DNA of 64,000 nucleotides from Neodontobutis hainanensis (GCA_024349245.1 JALDNG010002938.1:88447-152446), one strand, 5' to 3'; counted from the stretch's first letter, positions 11,401 through 22,080 are shown. Notes: generated from the sequence alone by a model not told the origin. Numbers and translations: made by a program.

Positions 11401-13009
11401 GTCCTCTTCTTAGTCCTCTATACAGTCCTCTATACAGTCCTCTTCATAGTCCTCTTCATAGTCCTCTATACAGTCCTCTTCATAGTCCTCTTCATAGGCC
11501 TCTTCATAGTACTCTATACAGGCCTCTATACAGTCCTCTTCATAGTCCTCTATACAGTCCTCTTCATAGTCCTCTTCATAGTCCTCTATACAGTCCTCTT
11601 CATAGTCCTCTTTATAGGCCTCTATACAGTCCTCTTCATAGTCCTTTTCATAGTCCTCTATACAGGCCTCTATACAGTCCTCTTCATAGTCCTCTATACA
11701 GTCCTCTTCACAGTCCTCTTCATAGTCCTCTATACAGTCCTCTTCATAGTCCTCTTCATAGGCCTCTATACAGTCCTCTTCATAGTCCTCTTCATAGTCC
11801 TCTATACAGTCCTCTTCATAGTCCTCTATACAGTCCTCTTCATAGTCCTCTTTATAGTCCTCTTCATAGTCCTCTATACAGTCCTCTATACAGTCCTCTT
11901 CATAGTCCTCTTCATAGTCCTCTATACAGTCCTCTTCATAGTCCTCTATACAGTCCTCTTCATAGTCATCTATACAGTCCTCTTCATAGTGCTCTTCATA
12001 GTCCTCTATACAGTCCTCTATACAGTCCTCTTCATAGTCCTCTTCATAGTCCTCTATACAGTCCTCTTCATAGTCCTCTATACAGTCCTCTTCATAGTCC
12101 TCTATACAGTCCTCTTTATAGTCCTCTATACAGTCCTCTTCATAGTCCTCTATACAGTCCTCTTCATAGTCCTCTAAACAATCCTCTATACAGTCCTCTT
12201 CATAGTCCTCTAAACAATCCTCTTCATAGTCCTCTATACAGTCCTCTTCATAGTCCTCTTTATAGTCCTCTTCATAATCCTCTATACAGTCCTCTTCATA
12301 GTCCTCTTTATAGTCCTCTTCTTAGTCCTCTATACAGTCCTCTATACAGTCCTCTTCATAGTCCTCTTCATAGTCCTCTATACAGTCCTCTTCATAGTCC
12401 TCTTCATAGGCCTCTTCATAGTCCTCTATACAGGCCTCTATACAGTCCTCTTCATAGTCCTCTATACAGTCCTCTTCATAGTCCTCTTCATAGTCCTCTA
12501 TACAGTCCTCTTCATAGTCCTCTTTATAGGCCTCTATACAGTCCTCTTCATAGTCCTTTTCATAGTCCTCTATACAGGCCTCTATACAGTCCTCTTCATA
12601 GTCCTCTATACAGTCCTCTTCACAGTCCTCTTCATAGTCCTCTATACAGTCCTCTTCATAGTCCTCTTCATAGGCCTCTATACAGTCCTCTTCATAGTCC
12701 TCTTCATAGTCCTCTATACAGTCCTCTTCATAGTCCTCTATACAGTCCTCTTCATAGTCCTCTTTATAGTCCTCTTCATAGTCCTCTATACAGTCCTCTA
12801 TACAGTCCTCTTCATAGTCCTCTTCATAGTCCTCTATACAGTCCTCTTCATAGTCCTCTATACAGTCCTCTTCATAGTCATCTATACAGTCCTCTTCATA
12901 GTGCTCTTCATAGTCCTCTTCATAGTCCTCTATACAGTCCTCTTCATAGTCCTCTTCACAGTCCTCTATACAGTCCTCTTCATAGTCCTCTTCATAGTCC
13001 TCTATATAG
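8470..13009. repeat. 12-bp minisatellite array, about 378 units, with a 912-bp higher-order repeat
   Basis: Almost the whole interval is built of two 12-bp units, TCCTCTTCATAG and TCCTCTATACAG, in irregular order, with rarer variants (TCCTCTATATAG, TCCTCTTCACAG, TCCTCTTTATAG, TCCTCTAAACAA). Since 12 is a multiple of three, three of the six frames stay open over long stretches: minus-strand DYEE/DCIE (9,648-11,363), plus-strand PLHS/PLYS and plus-strand LFIV/LYTV. These frames look like by-products of the period, not genes. Rare variants recur exactly 912 bp (76 units) apart near the right end. Confidence 0.95.
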
Positions 13010-13570
13010 GGCAGCACTACACAGTGATTGAGGGGTTAGGGACCAGGGAGTACATTCGGACAGAGACACCGACTTGCTCTGACGTAACCTATGCGTCGAC
13101 AACGGTAATCTTGTCAGACCAAGGCGGCCCCCAGTTGCGTTTTAACAACTACAATACCAACTTTTACCAACTGCATTATGGGAAAAGATGTTCTGTCAGC
13201 GTGAGCAGTGACAGCTGATTGGACCTGAGCGCTGACACTTCACTGCCCCCCTTTCCTCCACCCACACCTTTATTAATTTTTTATCTTTTCTAAACAAATA
13301 GCCGACTATAAACCAGTGAAAACTGTTTAGGCTTTTATAAAATATAGAGAACCCATTATTTAAATATCAACTTAAGAAAATAGATTTGTTTTATTTCAAA
13401 CGAAATGCCTTCAGAGCCGATTCAAAGATTTCAATAGTATCTGCTGTCATTAATACTTTCAGTCAATGGTGTGTTCAACACAGGTTTTGAAGCAGAAGTG
13501 TGTTTACAAAATTTAGTTTTATTGAGCAAACAACGCAGATCTTCTTGAACACACCTTGGGATTGTTGGAG
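13010..13570 (-). repeat. Right copy of the inverted dispersed repeat
   Basis: 13,010-13,150 ('gggcagcactacacagtgattgaggggttaggga...') follows directly from the array's last CTATATAG. 13,150-13,570 is the inverted partner of 6,415-6,735. On the other side of the array, 8,395-8,470 ends in 'tagtgcactatacag', so the minisatellite may have expanded inside a member of this repeat family at a CTATATAG word. Confidence 0.55.
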
Positions 13571-13799
13571 TAGGATTTTAAGGCGGGTCCATGAGCGGGA
13601 TTAATGTTCGCTAAAATATAATATAACAATATAATATTTTCTATTGATATAAAAACTTACCCTTTGTATTTAAAATGAAAACCTCCATCTCTGTTATATT
13701 TTCAATATGTACGAAAAATGACGTACGGTTCCACCTTTTTAACATATGCTCAACTATCATCTGTAATAATAAAAAACCCTCTCAGATTTTCTACAAGGC

Positions 13800-14160
13800 A
13801 TAATAAAGGATAATGGTTTTACGTTGGTATAATAACTGTGGTATGAAGGGTTCTTTCCTTCACCTGCTGCAGGAATGTCCAGATGTAAAAACCTTTCAGT
13901 CAGAAACAATATTGTTACTGTCTGAGATTCTTAAAGTTTAATTTCCTTTGTGCCCCACAGTTTGCCTGCTAGGCTTATGGCCAGACTACAGTGTGGGCGT
14001 CATATTTTATCAACGTTGGAAACTAGTGGCCTTTCCATCAAAAGACAGATTTTTCCCAGCTTACTTTTCCAAAGAAGATGGAAGAAGCAGCATGCCGACA
14101 AAAAAGACTGGAATAAATAATGAGAGTATCTCGTCCCGAGCCCAATACTCAGGTTTATAA
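13800..14160 (+). mobile_element. Degraded L1/Tx1-type LINE 3' fragment
   Basis: With one stop, the plus strand reads GGMKGSFLHLLQECPDVKTF, then LCPTVCLLGL, a pattern like the C-terminal cysteine region of L1/Tx1 reverse transcriptases. Too short and broken for certainty. Confidence 0.35.
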
Positions 14161-14547
14161 GTATTGACAATTTTTTACTTGTTGTAGTTTATGGTATTTA
14201 CAGTAGGTCATGAGTGAGGAAGCAGCAGCAACATCCATAGAGTTGTGTCTCATTGAGGCTGTATGACTCTGTTTTTCTTTCCACGCTCAGTGCAAAGCCG
14301 TGGGTTTGTTCTCCTAACGGGCATTCATGCTGTGAGAGCTGGTTCTCCGACTCAACATTACTTTTGGACCAAAAACTTGGTGCATTGTGGGAAGGTGATG
14401 AGTTCAGCTGAAGTGCTTTTCTACATTTTGGGGACAATATAGTGGTTTTGTAAGACGTCACACATGTCCATAAATCCAATAATAACAGGTTCCACATGAA
14501 CAGCAGCAGGAATGAGGCCGTTACTGTGGAGTGTTTTCTCATTTCAC

Positions 14548-14553
14548 TTTATT
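14548..14553 (-). terminator. Candidate polyadenylation signal of NLR unit A
   Basis: AATAAA on the minus strand, about 390 bases after the SPRY stop codon of unit A. It is the first such hexamer I noticed in a plausible position. Confidence 0.4.
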
Positions 14554-14939
14554 GTCATTTCTCACAGGATTTCAACCCAAATCACATTTATCTGTGTCAT
14601 ATTTCAAATCCACCTTTATATTAATGAAGTGTACAGAAGCACTTGTGGAGACAAATGCTGTGATTGATCCTTCTCTACAAACACAATGAGACCAACATGA
14701 GATTGATGTCATCAGTTTGTTTCTGTGTGGGATCTGTCTCTGTCAAAGAAACTGGAAAAGAACTCTTCCTCTGTTTTATCCAATCAGACCAGCTCAAACT
14801 CAAAATACAAAGTCCATCTCTGATCATTTAAGTGTGTTTGGAGTCTTTTATCATCTTTTCTAACATGTGTGAGTGTGTGAGGTCAGGTAGACTGGACTAT
14901 CTGATCAGCAGTGAGGATGTTTCTGTACAAGAGGAACTC

Positions 14940-15475
14940 TCAGTCCCACAGAGTTAACAACGACACTGAGGAGCCAAAGCCAAGCCCAAACCCAGGAAAC
15001 AGAGTCTGAGTGAATGTGGTGTTGAAGGTGTGGAGGTGGGTCAGTTGGTCAGAGGAGACTGTGTAGAAGGACAGAGAGCCAGCAGGACAGTCCACATACA
15101 CTGCTACTGTCCCAGAAGAAGACGAGGAGGAGGGAGGGAGGAGGGTGTGTTTATTATGCCGAACATAGTAACGACCTTTAGAGCAGATCAGACTCCAGGA
15201 GTGATCGTTGTATCCAAACACACAGTTATCGCTGCGGCTTTTCCTTCTGATTTCTCTGTAAGACACTGATATAGAAACCCTTCCGCTCCACTGGACCTCC
15301 CAGTAACAGCGACCAGTCAGACCAGTCGAACACAGCAGCTGAGGCCATTTTTCAAATCTGTCCTGATGATCTGGATATGGCTGCTTCTTTTTCACCCATG
15401 TCACCTTCTTGTTGTCGTCAGACAGTTTGAGGAGTCTGTGAGCTGTGTTTGGATCCAGTGTGAGTTCACAGAAAT
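14940..15475 (-). CDS. Unit A exon 10: PRY-SPRY (B30.2) domain, intact
   Basis: Runs from acceptor ctccatcag to a TAA stop. PRY begins FCELTLDPNTAH and SPRY includes GRCYWEVQWSGRVSISVSY, CVFGYNDHSWSLIC, GTVAVYVDCPAGSLSFY and LFPGFGLGFGSSVSLL. These are the LDPNTA, YWEV and GSLSFY landmarks of fish NLR and TRIM B30.2 domains. The exon is about 178 codons, the expected size, with no break. In this family the domain is thought to bind ligands. A shortened copy is in unit B and a diverged one in unit C. Confidence 0.85.
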
Positions 15476-16059
15476 CTGATGGAGAGAAGACACAATACAG
15501 CTGCAGTTAGTCCTCTGTCCTCTCTGAACACGTGAGATTAACACAAATGTACAAGATTCTGTTTGATGGAAAAGTCATATTAGAAGAAAGACGTGTTTGG
15601 AGGAGCTTTAAACTCTTCTACTTAATCCAACACATTTTCTAAGGTGTGTTCCTGCTGCATTGAGGCTTGTGTTCAGGTCTAAAGACACACTGGGGGTGAG
15701 TGTAACTCTGCTACAGACACACTCTCATACAGCTCCAGCTTATACAGGTGTCTGCAGGCCTCTATGAGTCTGAGTCACACTAACTCTGCAACAAACTACT
15801 GCTGCATCACTTTTACAACCATCACTGTCTCAGAGTCACACACACACACTTTTCAGGACAATGTGGAAAAGACATGACTTTTGTCCCTGAATTTGTGTCT
15901 GGCTCAGAGTTTGGACAGAGACAGATCCCATTGTAAGTCCAGTAAGTCCAGTAATGAATAGGGTTTGTCTGAGTCAACAAAAGGTCAGGCTCAGTGACAC
16001 ATCAATGACAGCATTTACAATCATTATTTATCTTTTTAAATTAATAAAATTCATCTTAC

Positions 16060-16106
16060 TTTTCCAGGGACAAACTGTTAACCAGTGGACTCCAGCAGGA
16101 TCCAGT
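16060..16106 (-). CDS. Unit A exon 9: short LRR-to-SPRY linker exon
   Basis: A 47-base exon (acceptor ccttcag, donor GTAAGA) reading LDPAGVHWLTVCPWK. It corresponds to the 'LSPAGVHWLxPxLxKY' exon that joins LRRs to B30.2 in fish NLRs. It is too small for simple gene finding but is in phase with both neighbours. Unit C has a 44-base version at 37,166-37,209. Confidence 0.7.
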
Positions 16107-16209
16107 CTGAAGGAAAACAGAGACATTACATGTCTGATCCACACAAGCTTTTCTTTTGAATATCATTGAAACAGGTTTGTTGTGTTGAGCCTCATTTGAT
16201 TAGACATAA

Positions 16210-17190
16210 TCACAATTACAACTGATATTTTCTTAAACAGCCTGGCTAAATTTTTGGACTTTCTGCTTGACAAAAGTCTCATCTGTGTCTAGTTGTAGAT
16301 GTTTGATTTTGTAAAGTCCTGTGAGTTGATGATATGGTGTTGTGAGTGGCCTACCAATAGAGCCAAAATAATGGTCAGGTGTTTGGCTGAATCTGTGCTG
16401 CTTACTATGGGTCGTAGTGGAATTTCTTCTTTGTGTATTTTGGGTAAGCCATATATGCATGGAGTGGTGTTCCCAGGATACAGCCTGTAGTACAGAGGTC
16501 GATCAATGACTTGGTCCTTCTCCAGCCTCTGCAGACAGTCTATGACCTTTTTCTTGTACCCACTTGAGGGATCTCTCCTCAGTGTCTCATAGGTGGTGGT
16601 GTCACTGAGTAAACTGTTGATACTGGACCCATAGTCATCTGTGTTCAGGGTCACAGTGCATCTTCCTTTGTCTGCTGCAGAATAGTGATGCTATGGTCCT
16701 TCTCCAGTGCTGACAAAGCCCTCCTTTGCTCTGAGTTGATATTGGAGGGGGTGGTTTGGCACTGACCAGTGCCGCTGTGACCTTGAGTCTCAGTTCTTCA
16801 GCTTCATTTCCAGACAATTTATTGTTCCTTATGGCTGATTCTGTTGCTGTGATGAGGTCTACTGTAGGGATGTGCCTTGGAGAGACTGAGAAATGAAGCC
16901 CTTTTTCAAGAACCTCCTTTTCAGTTTGGGTGAGAACTCTGTGAGTGAGTCTGTCTGATCCTTTCACCCAAAAGGTGGGTTTGGGCCAGGCATAGGATGT
17001 TTTCAGCCCTGTGTCCCTTAACCGCAGAACACAGTTGTAGGCTTTAGGAATCAGATTACTTTGTCTGCATCGAGGTTAAAGATGATTACTATAGTCTGCC
17101 AGTTTCCTGGCAGTTTTCTCATGCTCTCATAGCAGTTGAAGGGTTTTATTCCCAAAGTTGGGCAACATGTCTGTGAAGGTTCTCAGTCAT
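16210..17190 (-). mobile_element. Penelope-like element, reverse transcriptase fragment (copy in unit A)
   Basis: Frames on the minus strand give, in order, an N-terminal part (LPGNWQTIVIIFNLRCRQSN), LTHRVLTQTEKEVLEKGLHF, and the RT part with YGLPKIHKEEIPLRPIVSS, which is the Penelope hallmark (YGLPKIHK...PLRPIVSS). At least two frameshifts and the absence of the catalytic-core end make it dead. It sits in the intron between exons 8 and 9 of unit A. Confidence 0.75.
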
Positions 17191-17510
17191 CCTGGACATA
17201 TTGAAGAAAAGGTTTGAGTAAAAGCATCTGGACTAAGTTTTTAAGGTGAAGACGTTTTGTCTCTAATTCCAAGAGACTTTATCAATTCTGAGATCAACTG
17301 AAACTAAACCTGATGGTACCAGACTGTTCTGGTCTCATAGTTGTTAGCCATGAAAGGGAAGTGTGACTCCTGATGTAAGATTCGTTAAAGGCTCAAGTGA
17401 GTCGGTAGTGTCACTGTTCCAATCAGTTGTTTTGTTTTGATTCATGTTTCAGAACTAAATACTAGGCAACATGAATCTGAGGCCACCTCTTGTGCTCTGT
17501 GCTGAAGAGT
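17190..17510. repeat. Inverted arm flanking the Penelope endonuclease fragment, left
   Basis: Contains 'aaaagcatctggactaag', 'gacgttttgtctct', 'gagactttatcaattctg' and 'gatggtaccagactgttctgg'. The reverse complement of 18,050-18,370 carries the same words, so the arms face each other around 17,510-18,050. Confidence 0.6.
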
Positions 17511-17589
17511 CCTAATGACTCCCAGCTTGTGCTGCAGAGGCTGGTGGGAATCAAACATCAAATCATCAGGACTCTTCAGTGCAGAACAC

Positions 17590-18050
17590 AAGAGGTGTCC
17601 TCAACCTCAGAAGGCAAACTGAAAGAAGAACAACACATCTGTAAAGCCCTGTGGATACCCTAGAAGGACTTTCAACAAAACCAAGAGGACACAGAAACCA
17701 AATAGACAGGAACCAGGGACAAAAGTGTGTAGTTATCCCTTAAGGTTTGTTTGAAAAACTTAAAGGATTTTCTACAAACACAACATTCCATGTTTAAACC
17801 AAGGTGTTCCCTGGTTCTTTGCATCAAAAACTGGTGAGGATGCACAAGATGATGTATCAGCACAGAAGAGCCAATCCTGGAGGACCTGAATCTGCAGTCC
17901 ACCTCAAAGAGAAAGGACAGTCCTTTGAGGACACCAATGATCAAATTTTGTCCAGAGTGGCAAGAGTGGGGTGAAGAAAGACATTTTTGTAAAAATGGAA
18001 AAACCCTCTTTGAACAGTCTAGTTGGCCTTAGATTCATGTTGCCCAGTAT
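17590..18050 (+). mobile_element. Penelope-like element, GIY-YIG endonuclease-end fragment
   Basis: On the plus strand, interrupted frames give QKLVRMHKMMYQHRRANPGG, SAVHLKEKGQSFEDTNDQIL and the downstream KWKNPL region. This is the C-terminal part of Penelope proteins around the GIY-YIG nuclease (HRRxNxxGxxSAVxxHLKEKGHSFED). It runs opposite to the RT fragment at 16,210-17,190. Several stops are present. Confidence 0.6.
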
Positions 18051-18370
18051 TTATATCAGTGTTTTGAAATTTCAATCAAAACAGTTTTAGTCTAGAACAA
18101 CAACAACACCTGAATGAAACAGTGACAATAACAACTCTCCTGAGCCTTTAACGACTCTCACATCAGGAGTCACTCTGTCCTTTCAAAACTAACAACTATG
18201 AGACCAGAACAACCTGGTACCATTAGGTTTGGTTTCAGGGTAAACCCTTCCTTCTATAGATAAAGGCTTATCAGTTGATCTCAGAATTGATAAAGTCTCT
18301 TGAAATTATAAACAAAACATTTTGACCTTGAAAGGTCCAGATGCTTTTACTTAAACCTTTGTTTATAGGA
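18050..18370. repeat. Inverted arm flanking the Penelope endonuclease fragment, right
   Basis: Contains 'gaccagaacaacctggtaccat', 'gatctcagaattgataaagtctctt' and 'ccagatgcttttact', the reverse-complement partner of 17,190-17,510. Confidence 0.6.
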
Positions 18371-18417
18371 TAAAAGTTTTTTCTTCTTTTTCAAATCTAT
18401 TAAAGATACACACTCAA

Positions 18418-18605
18418 CTGCCACTTTATTATGTACAGAGGCATGAAAAAGTATCTGAAACCTTTGGAATTTCTCACATTTCTGCCTAAAATCACAGATC
18501 AGATCTTTGCCAAAATGACACAGATGAAAATAGTGTCTGTTTTAACTAAAAAACCCCAAACATTTATAGGTTCTCAAACAATAATGATGTCAATATTTCT
18601 CCACA
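18418..18605 (+). mobile_element. Tc1-like terminal fragment
   Basis: 'aactgccactttattatgtaca' followed by 'ggcatgaaaaagtatctgaaacctttggaatttctcacatttctgcctaaaatcac', a terminal-repeat style of fish Tc1-like elements. A related stretch is present inverted at 47,330-47,480. No transposase. Confidence 0.45.
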
Positions 18606-18882
18606 GCTAAATCTTGTGTAAAGCATTCTTAGAAACATAGTTTATACTAGTTTATACTATTTATACTACTATTAAAACAGTGACGGCCTCTCCCAAAAAT
18701 GATAAAAAAATAGGTTTGATCCGTCTTGCCTTTAAATTTAAAACCCATGATGCCTGCTAGGAGTTCATCAAAACCATAAAGTAACAAACATAAATAAAGA
18801 AACACAAAAAATATTAAAATGTTTAATCCTAAAATTACATCAAAACCATGCCTCTTACCCATTATCACAGAGCTGTCCATAC

Positions 18883-19054
18883 CTGAGAGTGTCCAGTCTG
18901 CAGAGGGGTCCTCCTGTAGAGCAGACAGGAGCTTTATTCCTGTGTCTCCTGGATGGTTGTAGCTCAGATCCAGCTCTCTCAGATGGGAGGGTTGGACCTC
19001 AGAGGTGAGGCCAGAGAAGCACAACCTTCCTCTGAGATCAGACAACCTGAGAGT
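18883..19054 (-). pseudogene. Unit A exon 8: LRR exon with two one-base deletions
   Basis: Reads RLSGCLISEEGCASLAS from the acceptor, then must change frame to give SHLRELDLSYNHPGD, the fish NLR LRR consensus, and change again before the donor. Length is 172 bases, where intact exons of this family in the window (42,332-42,505) have 174. The missing bases are a G in the run at 18,989-18,991 and another in 18,905-18,908. Unit B carries the same two. Confidence 0.8.
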
Positions 19055-19129
19055 CTGAAAATACAAGTACCAGGTCTTTGCATTAACGGATAACTTTCCA
19101 GCAGACATTCAGTTCACTACATGGTTGTT

Positions 19130-19432
19130 TACATTCATTCATTAATTTTCTACCGCTTTGTCCCGTTAGGGGTCACAGGTGACTGGAGCCTATCCCAGCG
19201 GCTTTGGGCCTGAGGCGGGGTACCCCCTGGACAGTGGCCAGTTAGTCGCAGGGCTAACATATAGAGACAAACATTGACAGACAACCATTCACTCTCACAT
19301 TCATTCACTAGGGATACTTTTTAGAGTTGCCAATTAACCTGTACAAGCATGTGTTTGGATGGTGGGAGGAAGCCGGAGTACCCGGAGAGAACCCACAGTA
19401 AAACGAGGAGGACATGCAGACTCTACTACTTT
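19130..19432. repeat. Dispersed repeat inserted in unit A intron
   Basis: 'tgactggagcctatcccagcggctttgggcctgaggcggggtacccc...ccggagtacccggagagaaccca', a very common vertebrate/fish non-coding repeat. It is absent from the matching place in unit B. A second copy lies at 23,975-24,312. Confidence 0.65.
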
Positions 19433-19608
19433 TGAAAACCTAAAAGCAAATAGTTTTATTATGGATTAAAGCATATCTCTTTTCTAAAGAGCACATTATT
19501 CTTACTTGTCTTTAAGGATAAAAACAAGTATTCCATATGCAAAAGACCTGGACAAAGTATTTTTGACAAATAGTGAATAGCGTTAATATTATGTTTTCAA
19601 ATTCTGAC

Positions 19609-19782
19609 CTGAGTTGTTCCAGTTTACAGTGAGGACTCTTCAGTCCAACAGACAACATCTTCAGCCCTGAGTCCTTCAAGTCGTTGTTACTGAGGTCCAG
19701 TTCTCTCAGACTAGAGGACTGGGAGCTGAGGACTGAGGACAGAGCTTCACAGCTTCTCTCCGACAGGTTACAGCTGCTCAGT
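19609..19782 (-). CDS. Unit A exon 7: LRR exon, intact
   Basis: A 174-base exon reading LSSCNLSERSCEALSSVL and SLRELDLSNNDLKDSGLKML, i.e. two LRR turns with LxxCxLxxxxC and LxELDLSxNxLxDxG. Acceptor ttttttcag, donor GTCAGA. Copies in B (30,139-30,312) and C (45,655-45,828) have exactly the same length. Confidence 0.8.
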
Positions 19783-19853
19783 CTGAAAAAAAAAAGTGTT
19801 TTGATATGTAGAAGAAAATTAAAATACTATTTAGTAAAATAAACAATACTCAC

Positions 19854-21616
19854 CGAGCTTTGTTGGAGGCTTTGACCACTGGCAGCAGCCTCAGGAGAGC
19901 CTCCTCTGAAGCAGAGTATTTCCTCAGCTCAAACACATCCAGAGCTTCTTCTGATGACAGTAAGATGAAGGCCAGAGCTGACCACTGAGCAGGAGACAGT
20001 CCAGCTTCAGACAGACGTCCTGAACTCAGGTACTGTTGGATCTGCTCCACCAGAGAACGGTCATTCAGTTCATTCAGACAGTGGAACAGGTTAATGCTTC
20101 TCTCTGCAGACACATCGTCAATCTTCTGCTTGATGTACTCAGCTGTTTCCTGAATTGCCTGGGAGCTACTTCCTGTCTGTGTCAGCAGACCCTGTAGATG
20201 GCTCTGATTGGTCGTCAGTGAAAGACCCAAGAGGAAGCGAAGGAACAAGTCCAGGTGTCCATTTGGACTCTGTAAGGCCTGATCCACAGCTGTTTGGTGA
20301 AGATCTACTAAATTTGTGGCAGTTTGGGCTTGTGCTGTGAGCAGGTTGAGCCCAGTGTTGATGAAGGTCTGATGGACGTAAAGAGCAGCCAGAAACTCCT
20401 GGACACTCAGATGGACAAAGCAGTAGACCTTGTCCTGGTACAGACCTGGCTCCTCTCTAAAGACCTGTGTGAACACTCCAGAGTACACTGAGGCTGCTGT
20501 GGTGTCGAGGCCACACTCGCTCAGGTCTGACTCGTAGAAGATCAGGTTTCCTTTCTGCAGCTGCTCAAAGGCCAGTTTTCCCAGAGACTCCACCATCTTC
20601 CTGGTCTCTGGACTCCAGTGTGGGTCTGTCTCAGATCCTTCTTTATACTTGATGTTCTTGACTTTGGCCTGAACCACCAGGAAGTGGATGTACATCTGAG
20701 TCAGGGTCTTGGGCAGCTCTCTCTCTCTCTGGTTTTCAACACATGCTCCAGGACTGTGGCAGTGATCCAGCAGAAGACTGGGATGTGGCACATGATGTGG
20801 AGGCTTGGGACATCCTGATGTGGGAGATGATTGTGTCGGGCTTGTCTCTGAACCTCTTCCTGAAGTACTGCTCTTTCTGTGGGTCGGTGAACCCTCGGAC
20901 CTCTGTCACCATGGAGACACACTCAACTGGGATCTGATTGGCCGCCGGTCGTGTGGTTATCCAGAGGCGAGCGGAGGGAAGCAGGGTCCCCCTGATGAGG
21001 TTTACCAGCAGCACATCCACTGAGCTGGACTCTGTGGCGTCAGTCAGGGCCTTGGTTTTGGTGAAGTCCAGAGGAAGTCTGCACTCGTCCAGACCGTCAA
21101 AGATGAAGACCACCTGGAGGTCTTCAAAGATGCAGAGTCCTGCTTCTTTGGTTTCACTAAAGAAGTGTTGAACAAGTTGCACCAAACTGAACTGTCTCTC
21201 TTTCAGCACATTGAGTGCTCTGAAAGTGAACGGGAACAGCAGCTGTATGTCCTGGTTGGCTTTGCCTTCAGCCCAGTCCAGACTGAACTTCTGAGTGAGC
21301 ACTGTTTTCCCGATGCCAGCCACTCCCTTTGTCAGCACTGTTCTGATTGGTCCATCTGTGTCAGCTGGGCCTTTAAAGATGTCTTCACATGTGATGGCTG
21401 TCTCTGGTCTGCCTGGTTTCCTGGAGGCTGTTTCGATCTGTCTGACCTCATGTTCCTGGTTGACCTCTGAAGCCCCTCCCTCTGTGATGTAGAGCTCTGT
21501 GTAGATCTGGTTCAGAAGGGTGGGGTTTCCTGCTTTAGTGATGCCCTCAAACACACACTGAAACTTCTGCTGCAGGTTAGACTTCAGTTTACTCTGAATA
21601 TCTCCAGGAGAACTTC
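19854..21616 (-). pseudogene. Unit A exon 6: FISNA-NACHT-WHD exon with two frameshifts
   Basis: Large central exon. FISNA opens KLKSNLQQKFQCVFEG and includes LLNQIYTELYITEGG. NACHT has Walker A GVAGIGKT at 21,303-21,326, Walker B VVFIFDGLDE and the ITTRPAA region. The C-terminal helical part runs LTQMYIHFLVVQAK to LAFILLSSEEALDVFELRKY. Two one-base losses change the frame: one T in the TTT at about 20,805 and one base in the CT run at 20,717-20,730. Unit C, which has the extra bases, is open through both places. NACHT domains bind ATP and oligomerise; the nucleotide-binding motifs here are all preserved. Confidence 0.85.
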
Positions 21617-21703
21617 CTGAATGAAGACAACAGATAAAACCATGAGTCTCAGAGAATATAAAATGACTGTGAGCCTCTTGTTAAATATGTTAAATGGTCC
21701 TAC

Positions 21704-21908
21704 TGCTCCACAGACGCTCAGCCAGCTCCTTCTGCTTCATCCTCTTCAGGAAGTTCAGTGTGATCTTCAGAAAAGCCTCACTGCTGCTCCTCTGCTCTTC
21801 ATCCTCATCCTTCAGATGCTCTAAGCATTCTGGGTAATCTGTGCTCAGAACCTTGTGGAGCTTCTTCAGCTCCTTCTTGACAAAAGTGCAGATGTTCTCC
21901 TCCAGAAG
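21704..21908 (-). CDS. Unit A exon 5: helical N-terminal exon
   Basis: 205 bases, encoding LLEENICTFVKKELKKLHKV through KITLNFLKRMKQKELAERLW. The leucine/lysine/glutamate-rich helical pattern recalls the death-fold-like segment before FISNA in fish NLRs, but I cannot assign it firmly to PYD or CARD. Ends at donor GTAGGA in phase 1, matching the start of exon 6. Confidence 0.75.
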
Positions 21909-22013
21909 CTGAGCAGATACATTATAAACAACACAAATGCAGTCAGTGTTCAGATCTGTGTCAAACAAGTTCTCTTTCATTTACACATTTCCAAACTTTA
22001 GTGAATGACAGAC

Positions 22014-22080
22014 CATAAATATGGAGTCCAGCTGTGTCTGATGTTGATCACTGATGACCTCTGACCCCTGCTGCTTCACT
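22014..22080 (-). CDS. Unit A exon 4: linker exon
   Basis: 67 bases between acceptor cctcatccacag and donor GTCTGT, encoding VKQQGSEVISDQHQTQ then LDSIFM. Phase fits E3 and E5. Confidence 0.65.

Noticed and set aside
8470..13009. CRISPR-like array
   Set aside because: Units are contiguous 12-mers with no spacers, in a vertebrate context.
14198..14542. 114-codon minus-strand frame starting with a hydrophobic, signal-like stretch
   Set aside because: No family resemblance, and it lies beyond the unit A SPRY stop at the presumed polyadenylation signal. Probably a chance frame.
20155..21470. Several plus-strand frames of 60-100 codons across the NACHT exon of unit A (and the copies at 30.7-31.7 and 50.2-51.1 kb)
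   Set aside because: Antisense shadows of the NACHT coding sequence. They repeat in each copy only because the sense strand is conserved.
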